Source: Halalkalicoccus tibetensis
GTDB lineage: Archaea; Halobacteriota; Halobacteria; Halobacteriales; Halalkalicoccaceae
Direction of reading: 5' to 3'
DNA length: 64,000 nt
Assembly (NCBI RefSeq): GCF_037996645.1
Contig: NZ_JBBMXV010000001.1
Coordinates: 438,168 to 502,167 of the forward strand
This document shows, piece after piece, positions 42,691 through 50,411 of this stretch (positions are counted from its first letter, which is position 1; the number at the start of each line of letters is the position of its first letter). The notes beneath the pieces are model-generated. The model was not told the origin of the DNA. It did not search any database and worked only from the letters and a program-made list of their open reading frames with translations. The position numbers were made by a program, and so were the translations under genes.

Positions 42691-43098
42691 GTGACGAGTC
42701 AATGGGACCCGGACGGTATCTTCGAGGTGTTGGCGAGCCAGGACAGCCGTCGTATCCTGGCTGCCGCAAGCGTCAGACCGCTGTCCGCGCGGGAACTCGA
42801 ACAGGTCTGTGATGCATCGCTTCCGACCATCTATCGACGCGTCAACGTCCTCCTCGACTACGGGCTGCTCTCGGAGGAGCAGTTCGTCGACTCCAGCGGA
42901 AAGCAGTACATGCAGTACACGACCGACCTCGAGGAGATCAATATCAGGGTCGAGGACGGCGGGTTCAACGTCAACCTCGAGATCAGAAAGGACGCGGTCG
43001 ACAAGTTCGGCGACCTGTTTCGTGACCTCGGGGAAGGTCGACGGGGCGGTGAAGCGGGCGACGAATCGGTGGACCTCTCGGACATCACGGAGGAGTAG
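42691..43098 (+). CDS. Winged-helix (ArsR-like) transcriptional regulator
   Basis: A 135-residue protein from GTG 42691. The DNA-binding domain is FEVLASQDSRRILAAASVRP, LSARELEQVCDASLPTIYRR and VNVLLDYGLLSEEQ, a typical winged helix. The C-terminal part is a strand-rich segment (INIRVEDGGFNVNLEIRKDA) and an acidic tail. It is followed 2 bp later by a small membrane protein; this HTH plus membrane-protein pair recurs in haloarchaea and probably acts as a unit in which the membrane partner supplies the signal. Confidence 0.88.
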   Translation: MTSQWDPDGIFEVLASQDSRRILAAASVRPLSARELEQVCDASLPTIYRRVNVLLDYGLLSEEQFVDSSGKQYMQYTTDLEEINIRVEDGGFNVNLEIRKDAVDKFGDLFRDLGEGRRGGEAGDESVDLSDITEE

Positions 43099-43100
43099 TC

Positions 43101-43394
43101 GTGTCTGAACTGGCGCTGTTCCTCGCGAGCAACCTGCTCGTCCTTCTGGTCGGGGGGACGCTCACGATGCTCAGCTACAAGGCACAACGACGTCTCGGTC
43201 AGCGGAACCTCCGATACACGACGCTCGGGTTCGCGCTGATCACGATCAGTAGCCTCGTCGAGGCCGTCTACGCGCCGGGGATCGGCGGCGGACACTGGCT
43301 CACCACCGGCCAGCTGCTGATGCTGTACACGATCGAGTCGCTGCTCGTCGGCCTCGGGCTCGCGAGCATCGCATACTCGGTGCTGCGGCACTGA
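43101..43394 (+). CDS. Three-span small membrane protein (DUF7521-like)
   Basis: A 97-residue protein from GTG 43101. Spans: LALFLASNLLVLLVGGTLTM, TTLGFALITISSLVEAVYAP and LLMLYTIESLLVGLGLASIA. The central SYKAQRRLGQRNLRY is a basic cytoplasmic loop. It resembles a haloarchaeal family often encoded right after an ArsR-like regulator (possibly DUF7521, from memory). The start lies 2 bp after the regulator stop, so they are co-translated. Confidence 0.8.
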   Translation: MSELALFLASNLLVLLVGGTLTMLSYKAQRRLGQRNLRYTTLGFALITISSLVEAVYAPGIGGGHWLTTGQLLMLYTIESLLVGLGLASIAYSVLRH

Positions 43395-43488
43395 CCGTCG
43401 GCGCTCCGTCCCCGACGACGCGTCGATACGGGCGAACGGCGTTCGGGCCTCAAACCCCGTCGGCCGACCTCGTCGGTGGCCGATCGCC

Positions 43489-45126
43489 TCATCGGGAGCG
43501 TTCGTGAGTCAGCCCCTCGAACCGCTCGATCGCCGCCTCCGTACCCGCGACCACGAGTTCGTCGTCCTCCCTGACGACGAACTCGGCGCCGAGGTCCGTC
43601 AGCAGCTCGTCGTCGCGTTCGACGGCGACCACCGTACAGCCCGTCTCGGCCCGGACGTCGACGTCCCCGAGGCTTCGACCCGCGAGGGCGGGGGCGTCGG
43701 TCCGTGTGAACTCAAACTCCGTCCTGGCCGTCAGGATCTCCGTCTCGTCGATCAGATCGGAGGCGAGGATCTCGCCGGCCACCGTCGGCAGCGAGAGCAC
43801 GAAGTCCGCGCCGGCGTTGTAGAGCTTCCAGACGTTCTCCGCCTCGTCGGCGCGTGCAACGATCTCGACGTCGGGGGCGAGCTGTTTGAGGACGAGCGTC
43901 GCGTAAATCGTCGGGACGTCCTCGTCGAGCGCCAGTACCACGGTCCGCGCGTTCTCGAGGTCGGCCTCCGAGAGCGTCTCCGGGTCGGTGACGTCCCCGA
44001 CGATGTCGGCGCCGCTTCCCTCCTCGAGATCGATCACGTCGACGTCGACCCCCTCCTTCCTGAGCTCCTCGGCGACGACCCACCCGACGGTGCCGTAGCC
44101 ACAGACGACCACCCGCGAGGGGTGGCCCCGGTGGGTCGGGATCGGACGGGCCTGCAGTTCCTGAAAGTCGTCGTATCGGTCCGTGACGAGGAGGATGATG
44201 TTCTCCTCGATCGTCGTCGTCGGGCCGGGCGCGACGACGAACTTCCCGCCGAGCCACGCGCCGATGACGCTTGCGCCCTTCCGATCGAAGACGTCGGTCT
44301 CCTCGAGGGTCCGTCCGACGAGATCGCTGTCCTCCTCGACGAGCAGTTCGGTCACCTCGACGTTCGACTCCATGCCGATCGTCCCGCGGAGCTTCTCCGA
44401 GAACGACGTCATCGCCCGCATCGCGAGGCTCGTCCCGAGCTGCTGGCGCGACTGGACCACCTCGTCGGCGCCCGCGTACTCGTGGTACGGCGCCACCTCG
44501 TGGTCTCGGGCGACGCTGACGACCCGGAGGTCGGGGTTGGCCCGCTTGGCCGAGAGGATCACCGTCGGGTTCGTCTCGTCGTCGACGTCCGCCACGAGCG
44601 CGCGGGCCTCGCCGGCGTTTGCCGCCCGAAGCGTGTCGATCCGCTCGGGGTCGCCGTGGATCGCCTCGGCCCCGTCGTCGACGAGATCGGTGACGACGTC
44701 GGGATCCCGGTCGACGAGGAGATACGGGACGCCGATCGCGTCGAGCTCCGCTCGCAGGACCTCGTCCTGCGACGTGTACGAGCAGATGATCACGTGGTCG
44801 GTCAGGTCGCTCGACGTCGGGGGTGTCGACTGGACCGCCTGGCGGAACATCGGGATGGCGAAGACGGGAAGCGCCAGGAAGACCAGCAGCACGCCCGTCA
44901 GGTTCATTCCGAGGACGATGAGGTTCATCTCGAGGGAGGACCACGGCGCGTGCCCGCCGAACCCGGCCGTCGTGAGCGACTCGACGACCTTCTGGGTCGC
45001 CTGAACGAACGGGACCGACTCCCCCTCGAACGTCGCCATCCCCCAGCGATATATCGACGCGTAGGTGACGACGATGGCGAACACGACCGTCAGCGCGAGC
45101 GAGATCCGTCGCCACCAACCGTTCAT
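43489..45126 (-). CDS. K+-channel-like protein with two TrkA/RCK units
   Basis: A 545-residue protein. Two membrane spans (about 9-28 and 66-92) flank a pore-loop motif SLTTAGFGGHAP (about residues 50-61), a variant of the canonical TVGYG. Two cytoplasmic TrkA-N/TrkA-C repeats follow: DHVIICSYTSQDEVLRAELD and VVVCGYGTVGWVVAEELRKE (G-x-G-x-x-G only in the second). They sense nucleotides or ions. It likely forms a tetrameric K+ conductance. The filter variant leaves ion selectivity uncertain. Confidence 0.88.
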   Translation of the reverse strand: MNGWWRRISLALTVVFAIVVTYASIYRWGMATFEGESVPFVQATQKVVESLTTAGFGGHAPWSSLEMNLIVLGMNLTGVLLVFLALPVFAIPMFRQAVQSTPPTSSDLTDHVIICSYTSQDEVLRAELDAIGVPYLLVDRDPDVVTDLVDDGAEAIHGDPERIDTLRAANAGEARALVADVDDETNPTVILSAKRANPDLRVVSVARDHEVAPYHEYAGADEVVQSRQQLGTSLAMRAMTSFSEKLRGTIGMESNVEVTELLVEEDSDLVGRTLEETDVFDRKGASVIGAWLGGKFVVAPGPTTTIEENIILLVTDRYDDFQELQARPIPTHRGHPSRVVVCGYGTVGWVVAEELRKEGVDVDVIDLEEGSGADIVGDVTDPETLSEADLENARTVVLALDEDVPTIYATLVLKQLAPDVEIVARADEAENVWKLYNAGADFVLSLPTVAGEILASDLIDETEILTARTEFEFTRTDAPALAGRSLGDVDVRAETGCTVVAVERDDELLTDLGAEFVVREDDELVVAGTEAAIERFEGLTHERSR

Positions 45127-45208
45127 GATCGGAGCACTTGATCCCAGTTCCCGATAAGCACTTCGTACCGCCGCCCGAACGGCGATGGTCCGTTACGCAT
45201 CTGGGACC

Positions 45209-45796
45209 TCACTCCTCTGGCGTCGCGCCCACGTCGGGCGGGTGGCGCTGGGACTCGACGGTGCCGGCGACGAGCTCGCCGTACTCGCCGACGGTGTACT
45301 CGCCGGCCACGTACTTCCGGGCCCACTCGGTGTCGACCTCGGCGGCCCCGAACGACGAGGACTCCGTATCGAGGATCGTCACCTCGAGGAACGCCGCGTC
45401 GTAGCCCGAGCGAACCAGTGCGGCGTAGGCCCCCGCGATCGGGCCGACGTCGTGGAGCTTCCCACCCTCCCCGAGGTCGGTGGTCTCGTACTCGATGGTG
45501 AGCGCGCTCAGCTTGCGCTCGACGGACTCGACGGCGACGCCGTGGGACTCGAGGGCCCCTTCGAAGCCGGATTCGTCCTCGATCGTCTCGCTCGCGAAGG
45601 CCTCGATCCCCTCCTCGACGACGGCGGAACGCCCGCCGACCGGGAGGTCGGGTGCGTACTCGCTGGTCGGCCAGCGTCGGTTGGGCGGGAACTGCTCGCC
45701 GACCTCCTCGACGCAGCCCGACAGCCCACAGACGGCCGCAAGCGCGCCAGCTCCGCGCGCGAGCAGTGCCCGGCGCGGGACGGGGCGTTCGTCCAT
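45209..45796 (-). CDS. Tat lipoprotein of unknown function, 195 aa
   Basis: A 195-residue exported protein. RRALLARGAGALAAVCGLSGC is a signal with lipobox Cys at about residue 28; the twin Arg is followed by ALLARG, so Tat use is likely though not perfect. The mature part is acidic: FPPNRRWPTSEYAPDLPVGG, then a helical region ending ARKYVAGEYTVGEYGELVAG. No domain is recognised. It faces the K+ channel gene on one side and is divergent from the CPA1 antiporter on the other. Confidence 0.75.
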   Translation of the reverse strand: MDERPVPRRALLARGAGALAAVCGLSGCVEEVGEQFPPNRRWPTSEYAPDLPVGGRSAVVEEGIEAFASETIEDESGFEGALESHGVAVESVERKLSALTIEYETTDLGEGGKLHDVGPIAGAYAALVRSGYDAAFLEVTILDTESSSFGAAEVDTEWARKYVAGEYTVGEYGELVAGTVESQRHPPDVGATPEE

Positions 45797-45886
45797 GGGT
45801 CGGGTACGGCGGCCGGCGACATGACTCCGCGGCCGGCAGCGGCGTGCAGGCTCAACCGTTTTGGCCCACCCGAGCGACCGGGCAGT

Positions 45887-47116
45887 ATGGCGATCGAACT
45901 GTACGACGTCGGGCTGATCGTGATCGGCCTCACCTTGCTCGGCGTCGCCGTCCTCCCCCTGCTGATCGCCGATCGGCCGGTCTCGCTGCCGGTCTTCTTC
46001 GTCGCGTTCGGCGCGCTGGTCTTCTGGCTGCCGATCGTCCCCGCGCCCGACCCGCTCGAACAGGGCGTGCTCACCGAGCACTTCGCCGAGCTGGTCGTGA
46101 TCGTCGCGCTGATGGGCGTCGGGCTGAAGCTGGATCGCCCGCCCGGGCTGCGCGCGTGGGCATCGACCTGGCGACTGCTCGCGATCACGATGCCGCTGTC
46201 GATCGCCGGGGCCGCGCTGCTCGGGTGGTGGCTCGTCGGCTTCCTCGTCCCGACCGCGATCCTGCTGGGTGCTGCGATCGCGCCGACCGATCCCGTACTG
46301 GCGAGCGAGGTGCAGGTCGAGGAGCCCGGCGAGGGCGGGACGGACGACGAACCCTCCGAGACCCGCTTCGCGCTCACCTCGGAGGCCGGGCTCAACGACG
46401 GGCTCGCCTTCCCCTTCACCAACCTCGCAATCGCGATCGCGCTCGTGGGGCTCGCGCCGGGCAACTGGCTCGGCGAGTGGCTGCTGGTCGACGTGGGCTA
46501 CCGGATCGGCCTCGGGACCCTCTTGGGAATCGTCTTCGGGGCCGTCCTCGCGCGGCTCATCTTCGCGTCGGCCCCCGAGACGCGGATCGCCCAGTCGGTT
46601 CAGGGCCTGGAGGCGATCGCGGGGACGCTCCTGGTCTACGGGCTGACCGAGGTCGTCGGGGGCTACGGCTTCGTCGCGGTGTTCGTCGCCGCGCTCACGA
46701 TCCGCCACTACGAGCGCGATCACGAGTACAACGAGTCGCTCCACCGGACGGCGGAGCTCGCGGAACAGACGCTGATGGCGCTTCTCATGGTCTTCTTCGG
46801 CGGGGCGATCGTCGGCGGGTTGCTCGGCCCGCTCACCCTCGAGGGACTGCTCGCGGCGCTCGCGATCGTCTTCCTCGTCCGCCCGCTCGCGGGGGTGGTC
46901 GGGCTCGCCGGCTTCGATCTGCCCTGGCGTGAGCGGGGCGCGATCGCCTTCTTCGGGATCCGCGGGATCGGATCCTTCTACTACCTCGCTCACGGGTTGA
47001 ACGAGGCGGCCTTCGCCGACGCCGACCTGCTGTGGGCGGTCGTCGGGACCATCGTCCTCGTCTCCGTCGTGCTCCACGGCGTCGCGGCGACGCCGGTGAT
47101 GAACCGGCTCCACTGA
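45887..47116 (+). CDS. CPA1-type cation/proton antiporter
   Basis: A 409-residue membrane protein with about 12 spans. Family signatures are IAPTDPVLASEVQVEEPGEG (the APTDPV ion-binding motif), RFALTSEAGLNDGLAFPF (the conserved S-E-x-x-x-N-D-G) and GAIAFFGIRGIGSFYYLAHG. These define NhaP-type Na+(K+)/H+ antiporters, which export Na+ using the proton gradient. An acidic cytoplasmic loop after DPV (EEPGEGGTDDEPSETR) may be a salt adaptation. It lacks a TrkA-like tail, unlike the CPA2 pair nearby. Confidence 0.92.
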   Translation: MAIELYDVGLIVIGLTLLGVAVLPLLIADRPVSLPVFFVAFGALVFWLPIVPAPDPLEQGVLTEHFAELVVIVALMGVGLKLDRPPGLRAWASTWRLLAITMPLSIAGAALLGWWLVGFLVPTAILLGAAIAPTDPVLASEVQVEEPGEGGTDDEPSETRFALTSEAGLNDGLAFPFTNLAIAIALVGLAPGNWLGEWLLVDVGYRIGLGTLLGIVFGAVLARLIFASAPETRIAQSVQGLEAIAGTLLVYGLTEVVGGYGFVAVFVAALTIRHYERDHEYNESLHRTAELAEQTLMALLMVFFGGAIVGGLLGPLTLEGLLAALAIVFLVRPLAGVVGLAGFDLPWRERGAIAFFGIRGIGSFYYLAHGLNEAAFADADLLWAVVGTIVLVSVVLHGVAATPVMNRLH

Positions 47117-47123
47117 CGGATCC

Positions 47124-47537
47124 TCAGACGTCGAGCACGACGTACGCCTCCCAGCCGTCCTCGCCCTCCTCGATACGCATCTCGGAGTAGGTCACGGCTT
47201 TCACCTCGCGGGCCTCGACCTCGGCGAGGGGAACGCCCCGCGCGCTGGCCTCGAGGCGCCACTCCTCGCCGGGGTTGACGCTCACCTCGTTGTCCGCGGG
47301 CAACACCGCGCGGACGTCGCGTTCATAGATGAGCTGATCGAGGTAGTCGAACAACAGTGCCTCGCGGCCCTCGGCAGCCAGTGAAAACGAGAACCGCTCG
47401 CCGTCGGCGGGGATCTCGTCGCACTGGGCGGCCGAGAGCCCGTCCCCGAGCGCGCCGAAGACCGAATCGAGCGCGGGGCCGAAGGCCGCGACCGCGACGT
47501 CGGCGGTGTGATCGCGGAGCTCGTATCGGGCGTCCAT
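47124..47537 (-). CDS. Archease (RtcB activator)
   Basis: A 137-residue protein matching archease: ARYELRDHTADVAVAAFGPA with the conserved Asp-His-Thr-Ala-Asp near the N-terminus, EALLFDYLDQLIYERDVRAV in the middle and EVKAVTYSEMRIEEGEDGWE at the C-terminus, followed by the strand AYVVLDV. Archease helps RtcB guanylylate and turn over repeatedly. In many archaea the two genes are adjacent; here rtcB lies about 11 kb upstream on the same strand. Confidence 0.93.
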   Translation of the reverse strand: MDARYELRDHTADVAVAAFGPALDSVFGALGDGLSAAQCDEIPADGERFSFSLAAEGREALLFDYLDQLIYERDVRAVLPADNEVSVNPGEEWRLEASARGVPLAEVEAREVKAVTYSEMRIEEGEDGWEAYVVLDV

Positions 47538-47587
47538 ACCGTGTGTGGGGTAGTGCGGCGCCTAAAGGCGTCGTTACGGGCAGTGAA

Positions 47588-47595
47588 CTTATAAT
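47588..47595 (+). promoter_or_regulatory. TATA box deciding the start of the GNAT gene
   Basis: CTTATAAT is centred about 26 bp before GTG 47618. The ATG at 47594 lies inside the TATA box, so it cannot be the start of a transcript from this promoter. This fixes GTG 47618 as the leaderless start. Confidence 0.7.
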
Positions 47596-47617
47596 GGGGC
47601 TCGTACTACTACTGGTA

Positions 47618-48094
47618 GTGAGTGTCAACGTCGATCTGCAGGTCGTCGGGCCCGGCGACGACAGCCACGTGGATACCGCGTGGCGGCTCAAGGAGGAGAT
47701 CCGGACCAGGGAGGGGGTCCTCAAACAGCGCCGCGGCTTCTTCACCGACGCCTACCGGCGCTCGGAGGCCCACCTGCTGTTCATCGACGGCCGGCTGATC
47801 GGCTTCGCGGCGACGCGCCGCGACGGTTACCTGCTCTTTCTCGCGGTCGACCCCGAGTACCGCGGCCAGGGGTTCGGCGAACGGCTGATCGAGCTGATCG
47901 CCGACGAACACGACTCGGTGACCTGTCACGCCCGGACGACCAACGAGGAAGCGCTGGCCTTCTACGAGCATCTCGGCTTCGAGATCGTCCGCCGGATCAA
48001 CGACTACTACGAGGACGGCGGGGACTCCTTCTACCTCAAGCGCGGCGAAAACGAGGGGCTCACCGACCGGCTCTCCTCGTATCTCCATCGCTGA
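47618..48094 (+). CDS. GNAT-family N-acetyltransferase
   Basis: A 158-residue enzyme from GTG 47618 (reads MSVNVDLQVVGPGDDSH). The acetyl-CoA binding core is FLAVDPEYRGQGFGERLIEL, with the R/Q-x-x-G-x-G/A pattern (RGQGFG), followed by NEEALAFYEHLGFEIVRRIN, typical of RimI-like proteins. The acceptor (protein N-terminus or small molecule) cannot be predicted. It lies 40 bp upstream of priS on the same strand, each with its own TATA box. Confidence 0.88.
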   Translation: MSVNVDLQVVGPGDDSHVDTAWRLKEEIRTREGVLKQRRGFFTDAYRRSEAHLLFIDGRLIGFAATRRDGYLLFLAVDPEYRGQGFGERLIELIADEHDSVTCHARTTNEEALAFYEHLGFEIVRRINDYYEDGGDSFYLKRGENEGLTDRLSSYLHR

Positions 48095-48102
48095 TCGCTA
48101 GC

Positions 48103-48110
48103 CCTATATC
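48103..48110 (+). promoter_or_regulatory. TATA box of priS
   Basis: CCTATATC centred about 28 bp before the ATG at 48135, in the 40-bp gap after the GNAT gene; predicts a leaderless priS transcript. Confidence 0.65.
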
Positions 48111-48134
48111 GACGCGGCCGAGACCCACTCGGGT

Positions 48135-49307
48135 ATGGAGGAGCGAACGCGCGATTACCTGCGGGGGCGGTTTCGCGATCACTACCGCCGGACGTCGGTG
48201 ACGCCCCCGCCGAGCGCGAACGAGCGCGAGTGGGGGTACATCCCCTGGCGCGCCGGCGGTACCACGATGATCCGCCACCGCTCGCTGTTCGACCTGGGCG
48301 AGCTCGGCGACTTCCTCGCGCGCGAACGCCCGCGGCACGTCTACTTCTCGGCGGGCCGCTACGACGATCCGGGCGCCGGCTCGATGGGCGAGAAGGGGTG
48401 GCGCGGCTCGGACCTGATCTTCGACCTCGACGCCGACCACCTGCCCGGCGTTACCCCGGGCGAGGACACCTACGAGGAGATGCTCGCGAGCTGCAAGGAC
48501 GCGCTAGTGAAGCTGCTCTCCTTTCTCGACGGGGACTTCGGCTTCGAGGAGCTGACGGTCGTCTTCTCGGGCGGACGGGGCTATCACGTCCACGTCCGCG
48601 ATCCGGCCGTCCAGGAGCTCGAACGCGACGCGCGCCGCGAGATCGTCGACTACGTCCGCGGGATCGGGCTGGATTTCGAGGAGCTGATCGTCCGCGAGAC
48701 GGTCGCCGGGCTCGGGCGACGCACGCCCGCCGAGAAGCGCACCCTCGACGTCCGCGGCGGCTGGTCGAAGCGCGCCCACGCCCACGTCGTCGCGCTCGTC
48801 GAGGAGGTCGTCGACATGAACGACGAGGCGGCGATCGATCGGCTCCGGGAGTTCGACGGGATCGGCGAGGGGAAGGCGACGGCCGCGCTGCGGGCGATGC
48901 GCGAGAACCGCGACGGGATCGAGGCCGGCAACGTCGACGTCCATCCGGCCTTCTTCAGCCTCGCCAAACGGATCGCGAGCGAGAGCGTCGAGCGCGACAA
49001 CGCGCCGATAGACGAGCCGGTGACGACCGACACCAACCGGCTGATCCGCCTCCCGGGGAGCCTGCACGGCGGCAGCGGGCTCGCGGTACAGCGACTGGAC
49101 CGCGAGGAGCTCGAGGCGTTCGAGCCGCTGATCGATGCCGTCCCCGAGACGTTCCGGAACCACGAGATCACGGTCGAGCTCCCCGAGTCCCGGCGCGTGG
49201 AGCTCGGCGGGCTCTCGCGCTCGCTCGACCCCGGAAGCCACACCCTACCCGAGTACGCGGGGATCTTCCTGATGGCGCGGGGCTGGGCCGAGAAGGGCCG
49301 CGAGTAA
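48135..49307 (+). CDS. priS: DNA primase small (catalytic) subunit
   Basis: A 390-residue archaeal/eukaryotic-type primase. The catalytic triad region is SDLIFDLDADHLPGV (acidic DxD), RGYHVHVRDPAVQELE carries the conserved His, and DTNRLIRLPGSLHGGSGL is the conserved C-terminal signature. It makes RNA/DNA primers with PriL. The start MEERTRDYLRGRFRDHYRR matches relatives, and the gene is followed by the ginS gene, a gene order conserved in haloarchaea. Confidence 0.95.
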   Translation: MEERTRDYLRGRFRDHYRRTSVTPPPSANEREWGYIPWRAGGTTMIRHRSLFDLGELGDFLARERPRHVYFSAGRYDDPGAGSMGEKGWRGSDLIFDLDADHLPGVTPGEDTYEEMLASCKDALVKLLSFLDGDFGFEELTVVFSGGRGYHVHVRDPAVQELERDARREIVDYVRGIGLDFEELIVRETVAGLGRRTPAEKRTLDVRGGWSKRAHAHVVALVEEVVDMNDEAAIDRLREFDGIGEGKATAALRAMRENRDGIEAGNVDVHPAFFSLAKRIASESVERDNAPIDEPVTTDTNRLIRLPGSLHGGSGLAVQRLDREELEAFEPLIDAVPETFRNHEITVELPESRRVELGGLSRSLDPGSHTLPEYAGIFLMARGWAEKGRE

Positions 49308-49309
49308 AC

Positions 49310-49318
49310 GCTTAAGAG
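49310..49318 (+). promoter_or_regulatory. TATA-like element before the GINS leader ORF
   Basis: GCTTAAGAG is centred about 28 bp before the ATG at 49342, within the 34-bp gap after priS. It would start a leaderless mRNA at the small leader ORF, so GINS would be translated as the second cistron. Confidence 0.45.
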
Positions 49319-49341
49319 GATCGGGGAAGTCAGTCCGGGGT

Positions 49342-49452
49342 ATGCACCGACTGTCGGACGCGGACGGTCGCGGGCGTTTCTCGGGAGTCGTCGACGGTCC
49401 CGCACGACCCGCCGCGTCCGGCGGTCCCTCCGTCGAGGGGGTGAGCCGATAG
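49342..49452 (+). CDS. Possible 36-aa leader peptide abutting the GINS gene
   Basis: ATG 49342 to TAG 49450-49452 encodes a 36-residue peptide beginning MHRLSDADGRGRFSGVVDGP. The stop is followed at once by the GTG start of GINS (49453), with no spacer. The TATA-like element at 49310-49318 places it first on a leaderless transcript. Gly/Ser/Arg-rich composition is not clearly protein-like, so it may act as a translated leader that couples GINS translation. Whether it is conserved is unknown. Confidence 0.45.
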   Translation: MHRLSDADGRGRFSGVVDGPARPAASGGPSVEGVSR

Positions 49453-50352
49453 GTGGACCTCGACGAGCTCCAGACCGTCAAGGACACCGAGCGCGAGAAG
49501 GACAGCCTCCAGCACCTCCCCGACTCGTTCTACACCGACGTCGCCGAGCACATCGAGTCGCTGAAAGAGGACAGGAAGGACCGCGCCGCGGCGACCGACG
49601 ACCCCTTCGACGATCCCGAGGTCCAGCGCCTGACGGGCGAGATCGACTCGACCGAGCAGGTCGTCGAGTCGATCTACGAGCGCCGGGTCGGCAAGCTCGT
49701 CAAGCTCGCGAGCTTCGCGGCTGCGGACATGCCCGCCGACGAGGAGGGCCTGACGAGCGAGGAACGCGACCTCTTCTCGGACCTCGTCGCCCGGATCAAG
49801 GAGAACCGCGCGCACGTGCTCGACGTGCTCGCCGGCGAGGTCGACGCCGAGACCGACGGGGAGGCCCCGACGGAGGCGGGGGAGACGGCGGACGTGCCCG
49901 CGGGCCCGGAACCCGAGTCGGAGCCGGAGTCGGCGGACCCGGTGGAGCCGGAGCCCGACCCCGGACACGAGCCGGCACCGGGCCCCGAGAACGTCCCCGA
50001 ACCCGACGGGGAGACGTCGGTGAGCGCCGCCGACCTCATGGGCGACGGCTCGGAGACGGAGGAGGCGATGCCCGCGAACGCGGGTGCGGTGACCGACGAC
50101 GCCGGGACGACCGCGGGCACGGCCTCCGAACCGTCAGCGGACGACGGTTCGGACGAGGAGACATCGGCGGAGCCGGAGCCCGGCGAGTCCGACGGGGTCG
50201 GGCGGGCGACCCTCAGGATCACCCGTGACGTCGGCGAGATCGTCGGCGTCGACGATCGCGAGTACGATCTGGCGACCGACGACGTGGTGACGCTGCCCGA
50301 GGCAAATGCCGGCGCGCTCGTCGAGCGCGAGGCCGCGGAACGTCTGGAGTAA
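49453..50352 (+). CDS. GINS complex subunit (Gins51-like) DNA replication factor
   Basis: A 299-residue protein from GTG 49453. The N-terminal helical A-domain (about 1-135) has LDELQTVKDTEREKDSLQHL, PDSFYTDVAEHIESLKED and SIYERRVGKLVKLASFAAAD, diagnostic of Gins51. A long acidic, Pro-rich low-complexity linker (about 136-250, PESEPESADPVEPEPDPGHE) follows. The C-terminal B-domain (about 255-299) has TLRITRDVGEIVGVDDREYD. GINS activates MCM and links it to polymerase and primase, which fits the PriS neighbour. The linker is unusually long, as in other halophiles. Confidence 0.9.
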   Translation: MDLDELQTVKDTEREKDSLQHLPDSFYTDVAEHIESLKEDRKDRAAATDDPFDDPEVQRLTGEIDSTEQVVESIYERRVGKLVKLASFAAADMPADEEGLTSEERDLFSDLVARIKENRAHVLDVLAGEVDAETDGEAPTEAGETADVPAGPEPESEPESADPVEPEPDPGHEPAPGPENVPEPDGETSVSAADLMGDGSETEEAMPANAGAVTDDAGTTAGTASEPSADDGSDEETSAEPEPGESDGVGRATLRITRDVGEIVGVDDREYDLATDDVVTLPEANAGALVEREAAERLE

Positions 50353-50411
50353 GGATTGTTTCCCCCATACTGATCGTGTAATTGATTAGTCCCGCCTATC
50401 GATAGCGGAGC

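Noticed and set aside
47594-47617. ATG start for the GNAT gene at 47594
   Set aside because: The codon sits inside the TATA box, and the added residues are only a short hydrophobic run. GTG 47618 fits a leaderless transcript.
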